Source: Flammeovirgaceae bacterium (lineage in GTDB: Bacteria; Bacteroidota; Bacteroidia; Cytophagales; Cyclobacteriaceae). From it: DNA of 64,000 nt. Where the stretch lies: NCBI GenBank assembly GCA_027487845.1, contig JAIYCV010000042.1, positions 248,001 through 312,000 of the forward strand. Reading direction: 5' to 3'. Of this stretch, positions 43,995-52,497 are shown piece after piece (the first letter of the stretch is position 1; each line of letters starts with the position of its first letter). The translations under genes and the position numbers were made by a program. The notes beneath the pieces are model-generated. The model was given only the letters and a program-made list of their open reading frames with translations, did not search any database and was not told where the DNA came from.

Positions 43995-44567
43995 ATGAAA
44001 ACAAAAAATGTAATCCTTACTGCTCTAGCAGCAACGTTTGTGTCGGTACTGGCTTTTGCTAAAGATCCAGGTACACCTAAGGTGGTTGTTGTAAACCAAA
44101 AATCAGGTGTGTTTAAAGTTATCTATGACGGACAGAAGTCGTCAAAAGTAACCATGAGAATATTAAGTGCAAATGGCACTGAAGTGTTCTCCGAAAACTT
44201 AGGTATCGTTAGCGGATTTGTGCGTCCTATAAACTTTACTGGCATGGCTGATGGTGAGTACACCATTGAAATAGCTGATAACGCAGGAACTCAAAGCCAA
44301 AAAGTTACTTATAGTAAAGAAGTATCTGCTAACTCAGTTCATATTGCACGTATTGCAGAAAGCAGCAAATATTTGCTAGCCGTTGCTAACAAAGGGTCTG
44401 AGCAAATCAATGTGAAAATATTTGATGGTTCAAACAACTTGGTTCACGATGAAAACATGACAGTGACTGGTAACTTTGGTTTAGTCTACAACTTGACACA
44501 AGTTGCTGGTACACCAACCTTCGAGGTTTCCGACAAAACTGGTAATGTTAAAACAATAAAGTATTAA
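43995..44567 (+). CDS. Small secreted protein with two beta-sandwich-like repeats
   Basis: The signal peptide covers residues 1-22 (TALAATFVSVLAFAKD). The mature part has two similar halves. Each has a strand-turn pattern: V(T/K)(M/I)(R/F) then NGTEVFSEN or NNLVHDEN, then a DG/DKTGN turn and a terminal KVTY/KTIKY. The fold recalls Por-secretion/FlgD-like sandwich domains, but the usual T9SS motifs are not evident. ATG 43995 used; the ORF track's N-terminal 43 residues would hide the signal peptide. Length 190 aa. Followed by a terminator. Function unknown. Confidence 0.75.
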   Translation: MKTKNVILTALAATFVSVLAFAKDPGTPKVVVVNQKSGVFKVIYDGQKSSKVTMRILSANGTEVFSENLGIVSGFVRPINFTGMADGEYTIEIADNAGTQSQKVTYSKEVSANSVHIARIAESSKYLLAVANKGSEQINVKIFDGSNNLVHDENMTVTGNFGLVYNLTQVAGTPTFEVSDKTGNVKTIKY

Positions 44568-44591
44568 TCAGAACTTTTCTGAAAACTAAAG

Positions 44592-44620
44592 ACCTCCCGT
44601 TACGAGCGGGAGGTTTTTTT
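44592..44620 (+). terminator. Intrinsic terminator after the two-repeat secreted protein
   Basis: Perfect 8-base G+C-rich stem ACCTCCCG/CGGGAGGT (44592-44599, 44607-44614), seven-base loop, then six T. Very strong. Confidence 0.9.
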
Positions 44621-44742
44621 ATGCTAAACCGAGACATTAATGCTATCAAATACCGTATTGTTTTTGTTAGCAGCTCGATTTAAAATACTTTATTTTAATA
44701 AGCAGATAATTTCTGATATTTGAACAAACGTAAATCAACAGT

Positions 44743-45123
44743 ATGTCAAAATCAGCAATCTATTCAGCCAACGCCCCCGAACCCATTGGCCCTTACAGCC
44801 AAGCGATACAACACGGAAACATGCTTTTCATTTCTGGACAGATCGCCATACAGAAGCCATCTGGCAAAATTATCACAGATGACATTGTACAGGAGACAAC
44901 TCAAGTGATGAAAAATATTGGCGAAATTTTACATGCCGCTGGTTTTGATTTCTCCAACGTGGTAAAAAGCACGATATTCCTCAAAGACTTTAATGACTTT
45001 GCGAAAGTAAATGAAATTTATGGTCAGAATTTTCCTGCTAACCCACCTGCTCGCGAAACGGTGGAGGTAAGTCGGCTACCAAAAGATGTGAGTGTAGAGA
45101 TTTCCTGTATTGCGGTGAAGTAG
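44743..45123 (+). CDS. ridA: RidA family enamine/imine deaminase
   Basis: Hydrolyses reactive 2-aminoacrylate-type imines formed by PLP enzymes. Family signatures: NAPEPIGPYSQAIQHG (residues 9-24), LFISGQIA (28-35) and the arginine in PPARETVEV near residue 103, followed by SVEISCIAVK at the C-terminus. Length 126 aa is standard. Monocistronic, with terminator upstream and glnS convergent downstream. Confidence 0.95.
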   Translation: MSKSAIYSANAPEPIGPYSQAIQHGNMLFISGQIAIQKPSGKIITDDIVQETTQVMKNIGEILHAAGFDFSNVVKSTIFLKDFNDFAKVNEIYGQNFPANPPARETVEVSRLPKDVSVEISCIAVK

Positions 45124-45201
45124 ATTTGAGCCTCACGTGATGAATCGCCATCTGTTTGGTATTACTAGGTAAGCTAATAGCTGGTAGCCAAATACTCGCG
45201 G

Positions 45202-46863
45202 CTATTTACTAACCTCCTTCGCCCACATGTCATTCAAAGTAACAGCTCGGTTAAAGATCAATTTATCTTTGGTTGAGTCTTTGTCTAATACAAAATATCC
45301 CTTCCTTAAAAACTGAAATCGTTCCATTTCGGTTGCGCCAGCAATCGCTGGTTCTGCATACACGTTCGGTAACACCGACAATGATTCCGGGTTAATATAA
45401 TCTTTAAAATCCCCCTCGGCAATTGACACATTCTCTACTTTAAAGAGCCTATCATACAACCTTACCTCAACACCTAAAGCATGACTGGCACTCACCCAAT
45501 GCAAAACACCTTTTACTTTTATTCCTGATACGTCTGAGCCGCTTTTACTCTCTGGAACGTAACTGCAATGGACCTCAACTATGTTTCCGTTGCCATCTTT
45601 TATTACCTCATTACATTGGATTATATAGGCGCTCTTCAAGCGCACCATCTGCCCTGGCGCCAATCGGAAATATTTTTTTGGTGGCTCTTCCATGAAATCT
45701 TCGCGCTCGATGAACAATTCGCGCCCGAAAGGAATATCACGACTACCTGGATTATCATGATCTTCCGGATTGTTTTCGCTTGCTAAAATTTCCGATTTAT
45801 CTTCAGGGTAATTGGTAATCACTACTTTTAACGGATCAAAAACTACCATTCTTCTGGTAGCCACCTTGTTCAGATGATCGCGCACACAAAATTCCAACAA
45901 ACCCACGTCAATTAAATTTTCACGCTTGGCAATTCCAATCTTGTCACAAAACTGGCGAATGCTTTCGGGCGTGTAGCCTCTTCTTCGAACGCCAGCCAGC
46001 GTGGGCATACGAGGGTCATCCCACCCGGCAACGTGTTTTTCATTTACCAGTTGAAGCAACTTACGTTTGCTCATAATAGTATACGTCATGTTCAATCTGG
46101 CAAACTCATATTGATGTGAGGGGTAAATAGAAAGCTTCTCTATAAACCAATCATATAAAGCGCGATGCGGAACAAATTCAAGCGTACAAATACTATGCGT
46201 AACATTTTCGATGGCATCACTTTGACCATGTGCGAAATCATACATAGGATAAACGCACCAATTATTGCCAGTGCGATGATGGTGAGTATGCTTTATCCTG
46301 TACATCAATGGATCTCGCATGTGCATGTTAACATGTGCCATGTCTACTTTCGCTCGTAGTACTTTCTCGCCATCTTTGTATTTGCCTTCCTTCATTTCGG
46401 CAAACAGCCTTAGATTTTCTTCGATACTCCTATCCCGATAAGGGCTGTTTACCCCCGGTTGCGTGGGTGTGCCTTTTTGTTTTGCTATCTCTTCACTGGA
46501 ACTGTCATCCACATAAGCAAGACCTTTAGTGACTAATGTTACCGCAAACTGATAGAGTTGCTCAAAATAATCGGAAGCGTAAAGTTCTTGTGCCCAATTG
46601 AAACCAAGCCACTTAATATCATTTTTGATACCTTCCACATATTCCGTTTCCTCTGTAACAGGATTGGTATCATCAAATCGTAAATTAGTTTTACCTCCGT
46701 ACTTCAATGCCAACCCAAAATTTAAACAAATACTCTTGGCATGACCCATATGGAGATATCCGTTCGGCTCGGGTGGAAAGCGGGTTATAATGCTTTTATA
46801 TTTACCTGAAGCCAAGTCGGCTTCGACAATCTCTTCGAGAAAATTTAAACTCTTTTCGTCCAT
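45202..46863 (-). CDS. glnS: Glutaminyl-tRNA synthetase
   Basis: Class I synthetase charging tRNA-Gln. The HIGH motif is HMGH in PPEPNGYLHMGHAKS (near residue 31) and KMSKS is MSKRK in TIMSKRKLLQLV near residue 262. The C-terminal beta-barrel anticodon domain is complete. I start at ATG 46863 (MDEKSLNF, 553 aa); the ORF track's 25 extra residues lie over the promoter box. Its presence shows that this organism charges Gln directly. Confidence 0.96.
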   Translation of the reverse strand: MDEKSLNFLEEIVEADLASGKYKSIITRFPPEPNGYLHMGHAKSICLNFGLALKYGGKTNLRFDDTNPVTEETEYVEGIKNDIKWLGFNWAQELYASDYFEQLYQFAVTLVTKGLAYVDDSSSEEIAKQKGTPTQPGVNSPYRDRSIEENLRLFAEMKEGKYKDGEKVLRAKVDMAHVNMHMRDPLMYRIKHTHHHRTGNNWCVYPMYDFAHGQSDAIENVTHSICTLEFVPHRALYDWFIEKLSIYPSHQYEFARLNMTYTIMSKRKLLQLVNEKHVAGWDDPRMPTLAGVRRRGYTPESIRQFCDKIGIAKRENLIDVGLLEFCVRDHLNKVATRRMVVFDPLKVVITNYPEDKSEILASENNPEDHDNPGSRDIPFGRELFIEREDFMEEPPKKYFRLAPGQMVRLKSAYIIQCNEVIKDGNGNIVEVHCSYVPESKSGSDVSGIKVKGVLHWVSASHALGVEVRLYDRLFKVENVSIAEGDFKDYINPESLSVLPNVYAEPAIAGATEMERFQFLRKGYFVLDKDSTKDKLIFNRAVTLNDMWAKEVSK

Positions 46864-46885
46864 CGACCAATGAAATTTTAAGTTG

Positions 46886-46893
46886 CAAAGGTA
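46886..46893 (-). promoter_or_regulatory. -7 element upstream of glnS
   Basis: Minus-strand TACCTTTG, a perfect TAnnTTTG, 23 bases before the glnS ATG at 46863. No clear -33. Confidence 0.4.
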
Positions 46894-46973
46894 TAAAGGC
46901 TTTTTGGTTGGTTTTGAAATAATTTTAGAAAGAAACAATACTCAAATCGAGGCTAATATTGTCAATCATCTTT

Positions 46974-46981
46974 TACCTTTG
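46974..46981 (+). promoter_or_regulatory. -7 element upstream of gltX
   Basis: Plus-strand TACCTTTG, identical to the divergent glnS box, 18 bases before ATG 47000. No clear -33. Confidence 0.4.
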
Positions 46982-46999
46982 TTAGCCAAAAACTAAAGC

Positions 47000-48532
47000 A
47001 TGACCAAACCCGTTCGCGTTCGTTTCGCACCCAGCCCAACAGGTGCACTTCACATCGGTGGGATACGTACAGCGCTTTACAACTACTTACTTGCCCGCCA
47101 AACTGGCGGCACCATGATACTTCGCATTGAAGACACCGACCAAAACCGTTTTGTGCCAGGTGCCGAAGAATTTATCATCGAATCGCTAAAGTGGGTCGGC
47201 ATTGCAATAGACGAAGGGCAAAGTGTGGGCGGCCCTTATGCACCCTATCGGCAGTCGGAGCGAAAGCACCTTTACAAAAAATATGTGGATCAATTGATTG
47301 CTTCCGCGAAAGCATACTACGCCTTTGATAGCGAAGGCGAAATCGAGGCCATGCGCATCCGATTAAAAGCCGAAGGCAACGATAACCAACAATATGGCAT
47401 TCATTCAAGGTTATCCATGCGCAACTCGCTTTCGTTGAGCGAAGCCGAAACGACCCAGTTGCTGGAGTCGGGTGCGCCTTACGTGATACGCGCAAAAATT
47501 GAAAGCGGTCACCAAGTAGTGGTAAACGACCTTACCCGCGGAAGCGTAACAGTTCAATCAGACACACTGGATGATAAAGTATTAATGAAATCAGACGGAA
47601 TGCCGACCTATCATTTGGCAAACGTGGTGGACGATTACTTAATGAAGATATCGCACGTAATACGAGGCGAAGAGTGGCTACCTTCAGCACCACTACATGT
47701 CTTACTTTACCAGTATTTGGGTTGGCAAAATGAGATGCCAGAGTTTGCGCATTTACCACTCTTACTTAAGCCCGATGGCAATGGCAAACTCAGCAAGCGT
47801 GATGCAGATAAAATGGGTTTTCCTATTTTCCCACTTACGTGGAAGGATCCTCATACCGGTGAAGTGGCAACTGGATACAGAGAAGCCGGATATTTACCCC
47901 AAGCTTTAATTAATTTCCTTGCCTTCTTAGGATGGAACCCTGGTACTGAACAAGAGATTTTCTCTATGACGCAGCTGATTGATTCGTTCGCCATACAACG
48001 GATTGGAAAGGCCGGAGCGAAGTTCGATATACAAAAAGCGCAATGGTTCAATCAACAGTATTTACGCGGCAAATCAAACGAAGAGCTCGCTATCTACTTG
48101 ATGGATTCATTATCAAAAGAAAACATCAATTGCAGCAATGCTGTGGCTGAAAAAATCTGTGGCTTGTTAAAAGATAGAGTAACATTCCCGCAAGACTTTT
48201 GGTTGCAAGGGAAATTCTTTTTCAAAGCCCCCACAAGTTATGATGAACAAGTCACAAATAAGAAGTGGACTCAGGAAGCTGTGACTGTCCTAACTCAATA
48301 CGCTAATCAAATCAAAAAGTCAGACACTATAACCGCTGATGTTGCAAAATCTATTCTCGAAAAAGTTACCAGTGAATTAAACGTAGGTACGGGAAAAATA
48401 CTTCAGCCGTTGAGGGTATCGATAACTGGTGGTGCTTCGGGGCCTGACCTAATGGCGACCATAGAAGTGTTAGGCGTTGAAGAAGCAACTAAAAGAATTG
48501 AACATGCGTTGAAAACCATACCGATAAAATAA
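47000..48532 (+). CDS. gltX: Glutamyl-tRNA synthetase
   Basis: Class I synthetase for tRNA-Glu. The N-terminus RFAPSPTGALHIGGIRTALYNYL (about residues 8-30) is the GltX signature, and KLSKRDADKMGFP near residue 263 is the KMSKS loop. An anticodon-binding alpha-helical C-domain follows. Length 510 aa. It leads an operon of five genes with overlapping or near-touching ends. It is head-to-head with glnS, with mirrored TACCTTTG boxes. Confidence 0.97.
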   Translation: MTKPVRVRFAPSPTGALHIGGIRTALYNYLLARQTGGTMILRIEDTDQNRFVPGAEEFIIESLKWVGIAIDEGQSVGGPYAPYRQSERKHLYKKYVDQLIASAKAYYAFDSEGEIEAMRIRLKAEGNDNQQYGIHSRLSMRNSLSLSEAETTQLLESGAPYVIRAKIESGHQVVVNDLTRGSVTVQSDTLDDKVLMKSDGMPTYHLANVVDDYLMKISHVIRGEEWLPSAPLHVLLYQYLGWQNEMPEFAHLPLLLKPDGNGKLSKRDADKMGFPIFPLTWKDPHTGEVATGYREAGYLPQALINFLAFLGWNPGTEQEIFSMTQLIDSFAIQRIGKAGAKFDIQKAQWFNQQYLRGKSNEELAIYLMDSLSKENINCSNAVAEKICGLLKDRVTFPQDFWLQGKFFFKAPTSYDEQVTNKKWTQEAVTVLTQYANQIKKSDTITADVAKSILEKVTSELNVGTGKILQPLRVSITGGASGPDLMATIEVLGVEEATKRIEHALKTIPIK

Positions 48533-48747
48533 TGGCCAAGAAAGACGAACAATCAACCAAAAAACAAAACAAACCGAGGGTTCACACAGAGCTCAGGGGC
48601 TTTGAAGTCACGATAAATCAATTTGGCGAGCTTCAATCGAGTATGAACATCGAAAAAATAAATGATTTCTTAAATAGAAATGTAGATGATAAAAAATTAT
48701 TAGAAAAAGAAGAGAAGGAAAATCAAAAAAAGAAAAAGAAGAAATAA
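48532..48747 (+). CDS. Small conserved-type hypothetical protein, lysine-rich tail
   Basis: A 71-residue protein whose ATG overlaps the gltX stop by one base. The middle has RGFEVTINQFGELQSSMNIEKINDFLN, which looks folded. The C-terminus is a charged coil ending in six lysines. No domain recognised. Tight coupling to gltX argues that it is real. The composition suggests an RNA- or nucleic-acid-contacting protein, but that is speculation. Confidence 0.65.
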   Translation: MAKKDEQSTKKQNKPRVHTELRGFEVTINQFGELQSSMNIEKINDFLNRNVDDKKLLEKEEKENQKKKKKK

Positions 48748-48753
48748 ATCAGC

Positions 48754-49521
48754 ATGAACTCACACGAAATCGATTATCAAATTAAAGGTGAAAGCATTCA
48801 AATTGTCGAAGTAGAGCTTGACCCGTTAGAAACTGTCATTGCCGAAGCAGGCGCAATGTTGTTTATGGAGCAAGGTATTATGTTTGAAACTAAAATGGGC
48901 GATGGAAGCAATACCAATCAAGGTTTGTTTGATAAACTTTTGTCAGCAGGAAGTAGAATGTTAACGGGCGAGTCTTTATTCATGACCCACTTCACAAATC
49001 GTGGGAACAAGAAAGCAAAGGTTGGTTTCTCCGCTCCATATCCTGGTACTGTTATACCAGTAGACTTAGCCAAAAGTCCAAACAACGAATTAGTGGTTCA
49101 AAAAGACGGGTTCCTTTGCGCTGCGTTAGGCACAAAACTGTCCATTGTATTTAACAGAAAAATAGGTTCCGGATTAGTGGGCGGGGAAGGTTTTATTCTC
49201 CAAAAATTGCAAGGAGATGGCAAAGCATTTGTTCACGCAGGTGGCACTGTTATCGAAAGAACGCTGAACAATGAGACCTTAAGAGTCGACACAGGTTGCG
49301 TGGTTGCATTTGAATCTCAAATTGACTTTGATGTAGAATCTGTGGGAAGTTTAAAATCAATGGTATTTGGAGGAGAAGGTATTTTTCTTGCAACCTTAAG
49401 AGGATCGGGAAAGGTCTATCTTCAGTCAATGCCCATTCGAAAATTAATACAAGCAATATCGCCTTACGGAAGCAACAGCAGAAAAGAATCCGGCTCTCTA
49501 TTAGGCGGACTATTTGAATGA
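48754..49521 (+). CDS. AIM24/TIGR00266 family protein
   Basis: Beta-helical protein of the AIM24 family. Typical sequence: [20 protein letters not shown] (residues 20-39), [10 protein letters not shown] near 71, and [22 protein letters not shown] near 144. Length 255 aa. Bacterial members have no settled function. It is 6 bases downstream of the small gltX-linked gene and 12 bases before the LKR-like gene, so it is translated within the same operon. Confidence 0.88.
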   Translation: MNSHEIDYQIKGESIQIVEVELDPLETVIAEAGAMLFMEQGIMFETKMGDGSNTNQGLFDKLLSAGSRMLTGESLFMTHFTNRGNKKAKVGFSAPYPGTVIPVDLAKSPNNELVVQKDGFLCAALGTKLSIVFNRKIGSGLVGGEGFILQKLQGDGKAFVHAGGTVIERTLNNETLRVDTGCVVAFESQIDFDVESVGSLKSMVFGGEGIFLATLRGSGKVYLQSMPIRKLIQAISPYGSNSRKESGSLLGGLFE

Positions 49522-49533
49522 TAGTCGACCTCC

Positions 49534-50751
49534 ATGGAAATAATTAAGATAGGATTGATAAGAGAAGGGAAAACACCTCCCGATAAAAGAGTGGCTTTTA
49601 CACCCAAACAAGTGGAAGAAATCCATCAGTTATTTCCTAACGTAAAGGTGGTCGTTCAAAGCTGCGAAGCTCGATGCTTTGATGATAAAGAATACAAAAA
49701 TGCAGGTGCCAACATCGTATCAAGTGTAGAAGATTGCGACATACTATTTGGCATTAAAGAGGTACCAATCGATCAATTAATAGCCAACAAAACATACTTG
49801 TTTTTCTCGCATACCATAAAGCAACAACCCTATAACAAAAAACTACTCCAAACAATATTACAAAAGAATATAACGCTTATCGATTACGAAGCGTTAAAAG
49901 ATAGTCAAGGTAACAGACTAGTTGCATTCGGAAGATACGCTGGCATTGTTGGTGCTTACAATGCCCTTTGGACATTCGGAAAAAAATATGCCGCATTTGA
50001 GGTAAGACGAGCATTCGAATGCTTTGACATAAATGACCTAAAAATAGAGTTAAGGAAGGTTACACTGCCACCAATAAAAATTGCCCTAACAGGCAGTGGC
50101 AGAGTTGCCAAGGGTGCTATGGAAACACTTGATACTGCGGGCATACGCAAGGTTTCGGCCGAAGATTTCCTATCTAAAAAGTACAGTGAACCTGTATATG
50201 TTCAACTAAGCAGTGCTGAATACCACAGGCATAAAAGAGGACTTCCATTTAACAGAACAGATTTCCATTTAGCACCCGAACAATATGAATCTGACTTCCT
50301 AAAATACGGGGAAGTCACAGACATACTCATAGCTGGCGCCTATTGGAATCCGAAAGCACCAAAACTTTTTGAGCAACAACAGCTAGTCAATAAAAAATTC
50401 AAAATCAAAATAATCGCAGATATAACCTGCGATATAAATGGTTCAATTTCCTCTACGAAAAAAGCGAGCACGATAATAGAACCATTGTATGATTACCACA
50501 TAGAATCTGATTCAATCTGCAGCCCTTTAAGTCAAAAAGAAAATATAACGGTTATGGCAATTGATAATCTCCCTTGCGAGTTGCCAAGAAGTTCTTCCGA
50601 AGAATTCGGAAGAGACCTAATCGATAGGATAATGAACCCAATCATCTATAGTAAGCCCGAAGGAATAGCCACGCGTGCTACGGTGGCGAAAGCAGGAAAG
50701 CTAACAGACAATTTTTCGTATCTCCTGGACTATGTAAATAATTACGAATGA
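49534..50751 (+). CDS. Lysine-ketoglutarate-reductase/saccharopine-dehydrogenase-like enzyme
   Basis: NAD(P)-dependent enzyme of the alanine dehydrogenase/transhydrogenase fold, similar to Lys1/LKR. The N-terminus IGLIREGKTPPDKRVAFTP is followed by an NAD domain near residue 185 (ALTGSGRVAKGA) and the marker DNLPCELPRSSSEEFG near 350, typical of saccharopine-forming or -cleaving enzymes. Length 405 aa. In an operon with gltX, it could act in lysine catabolism. The exact direction and substrate are not settled by sequence. Confidence 0.82.
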   Translation: MEIIKIGLIREGKTPPDKRVAFTPKQVEEIHQLFPNVKVVVQSCEARCFDDKEYKNAGANIVSSVEDCDILFGIKEVPIDQLIANKTYLFFSHTIKQQPYNKKLLQTILQKNITLIDYEALKDSQGNRLVAFGRYAGIVGAYNALWTFGKKYAAFEVRRAFECFDINDLKIELRKVTLPPIKIALTGSGRVAKGAMETLDTAGIRKVSAEDFLSKKYSEPVYVQLSSAEYHRHKRGLPFNRTDFHLAPEQYESDFLKYGEVTDILIAGAYWNPKAPKLFEQQQLVNKKFKIKIIADITCDINGSISSTKKASTIIEPLYDYHIESDSICSPLSQKENITVMAIDNLPCELPRSSSEEFGRDLIDRIMNPIIYSKPEGIATRATVAKAGKLTDNFSYLLDYVNNYE

Positions 50752-51053
50752 TTTTATACAATGAAACAATTGGCATTGACAAAGAAGTAGAAGAACAACT
50801 ACTGGACTGGATGAAATCTTTTTATATACCTGAGATAATGAAAACTAAGTTGTTTAATGAATATAAAATCTATAAAGTCCTAAGCCACGATGATGAAGCA
50901 TCCACTTCCTATAGTGTGCAGTTCTTTTCAAATACAATTGAAGACATTCTCTTATTTATCAATCACTACTCGAAGCCGCTGGTCGAGGAACAACAAATAA
51001 AGTTCAAGGACAGGCACATCACGTTTAGAACACTTTTGGAAGAGGTACTGTAA
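50748..51053 (+). CDS. DUF4286 family protein
   Basis: A 101-residue protein starting MILYNETIGIDKEVEEQLLDWM, with FFSNTIEDILLFINHY and a final FRTLLEEV. The pattern matches the DUF4286 family common in Bacteroidota, resembling a small ferredoxin-like/ABM fold. It overlaps the LKR-like gene by 4 bases (ATGA) and is the last gene of the gltX operon. Function unknown. Confidence 0.8.
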   Translation: MILYNETIGIDKEVEEQLLDWMKSFYIPEIMKTKLFNEYKIYKVLSHDDEASTSYSVQFFSNTIEDILLFINHYSKPLVEEQQIKFKDRHITFRTLLEEVL

Positions 51054-51055
51054 AT

Positions 51056-51523
51056 CTATCTGCCCAATAAATGCACAATTTCATTTTTCTCCAAACTACA
51101 ATTAATCCATTCACCGTCTAGTCTTGCACCGTAGTCACCATAAAATTTAATAGCGGCCTCGTTCCAATCTAAGACTTGCCAAACCATTCCAGAACAGCCA
51201 TCATTGGCAGCTTTTAACATTGTTCTTTCAAAGAGCAGTTTACCTATTCCTCTTCCTCGATACGCCTCGGTGACGATAATATCTTCGAGATAAAGTCTCC
51301 TCCCTTTCCATGTGGAATAACGATAATAGTAAAGCGAGATACCTACTATGAACTCATCATCTTGAGCTACAAAAAAACCAAAAACAGGATCAGAGCCGAA
51401 TCCATCCTTCTCCATCAATTCAACAGTGTTGATAACCTCGCTCGAAGCTTTTTCAAATTCGGCTAGCTCCCTAATCAATTCCAATACCCTGGGAAGATCT
51501 TCCCTAGTTCCTTGCCTAATCAT
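51056..51523 (-). CDS. Diamine/thialysine-type GNAT N-acetyltransferase
   Basis: GNAT fold similar to the spermidine/spermine and thialysine acetyltransferases. It starts IRQGTREDLPRVLELIRELAEFEKA, with LYYYRYSTWKGRRLYLEDIIV near residue 68, the CoA loop RGRGIGKLLFE near 95, and a terminal LDWNEAAIKFYGDYGARLD. Length 155 aa. It is convergent with the gltX operon and divergent from nothing else nearby. Acceptor unknown; polyamine or thialysine is likely. Confidence 0.88.
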   Translation of the reverse strand: MIRQGTREDLPRVLELIRELAEFEKASSEVINTVELMEKDGFGSDPVFGFFVAQDDEFIVGISLYYYRYSTWKGRRLYLEDIIVTEAYRGRGIGKLLFERTMLKAANDGCSGMVWQVLDWNEAAIKFYGDYGARLDGEWINCSLEKNEIVHLLGR

Positions 51524-51544
51524 ATTTTTTTGACGCTATCTGAA

Positions 51545-51570
51545 ATAAAAATGGCTCCATGTGGAGCCAT
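51545..51570 (-). terminator. Intrinsic terminator of the gld operon
   Basis: Perfect 8-base stem ATGGCTCC/GGAGCCAT (51551-51558, 51563-51570), four-base loop, followed on the minus strand by TTTTTATTTC. It sits just after gldN. Confidence 0.85.
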
Positions 51571-51593
51571 TCTTTAGTAACCATTTGAATTCA

Positions 51594-52490
51594 CTAATAT
51601 TCCCAAAGGTTGTGCTCCTTCTCCATCATCTTCAACTCTTCCTCCCACCTAGCATATATCGCCTCCCTATATGACCGCCCGTTTCTAGTTATAATACTAA
51701 CAATGTCCAAATCATCTGGATTTTCTACCTTAGAGATAACTCCATGAAACAATCTCAATTTAAATGCATCAGTAAAAAGCCTGTTTTCAGCAGGATTATA
51801 TCTATTTCTCCACATCACCATGTCCCTTTCAGCCAAATTCTTGCTGTGCGAATATGCCTGAACCAAATTAAAGAAATCTTTATAGAGAACATAGCCTCGA
51901 GGGTTCAATGCGTCTTCTCCTGATTTTTGAGCCAAAATTCCCAAGGCCTGAATATCGTAAAATAGCCTTGAGCGTCTTTTGTCAAAAATAACGTCCTCAC
52001 GCAACTCAAGACCAAGAATTTGATCAACTCCTATATACTCTGTTTGATCTGTTGATTTCTCCCACCAGCCAGCATCAGAGGTAGGATGACCCTGATTATC
52101 ATTTCTAATAGATGTATAGTTAACACCACCGAAACTAACTGCTTCGCTCGTCACATAAGACTTTTTTGAATCATATGGATCCGCCATCACAGCCGTATTA
52201 CTGATCAGCGTTTCGTTGACTGTTTGAACCCGCTTTAGCGAATCATCATAAACATTCAACTTTCCATTTTTTATAGCGGTAAGAATGAATTTCGCAATAT
52301 CCGATTGCCTAGACTTAAAGCCAGCATTTTGCCTTTCCGACAAGTCGATACTTCGATTAACCCTATACTTATAAAGTTGTTCGTAATATGGAATACCATC
52401 AACGGACCCAGGATTCACAATCGTATCGGATTGAGCCAAAACAGAACTGCACAGGCCAACCAAAATAAACACCGATATATAAATTTTCAT
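51594..52490 (-). CDS. gldN: Type IX secretion/gliding protein GldN
   Basis: Periplasmic partner that forms a ring with the GldK lipoprotein in the T9SS. It has a signal peptide (MKIYISVFILVGLCSSVLAQ, residues 1-20) and the family start GVPYYEQL-like IPYYEQLYKYRVNRSIDL. I use ATG 52490, which restores the signal peptide; the ORF track start at 52562 overlaps gldM. Length 298 aa. It follows gldM by 7 bases and ends before a strong terminator. Confidence 0.95.
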   Translation of the reverse strand: MKIYISVFILVGLCSSVLAQSDTIVNPGSVDGIPYYEQLYKYRVNRSIDLSERQNAGFKSRQSDIAKFILTAIKNGKLNVYDDSLKRVQTVNETLISNTAVMADPYDSKKSYVTSEAVSFGGVNYTSIRNDNQGHPTSDAGWWEKSTDQTEYIGVDQILGLELREDVIFDKRRSRLFYDIQALGILAQKSGEDALNPRGYVLYKDFFNLVQAYSHSKNLAERDMVMWRNRYNPAENRLFTDAFKLRLFHGVISKVENPDDLDIVSIITRNGRSYREAIYARWEEELKMMEKEHNLWEY

Positions 52491-52497
52491 AATTCTT

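Noticed and set aside
45124-45201. Possible hairpin between ridA and glnS (TTTGGTA ... TAGCCAAA)
   Set aside because: The arms pair imperfectly over a long loop and no T-run follows on either strand.
46864-46938. 25-residue N-terminal extension of GlnS in the ORF track
   Set aside because: It overlaps the TACCTTTG box, and the ATG at 46863 gives the normal GlnS N-terminus.
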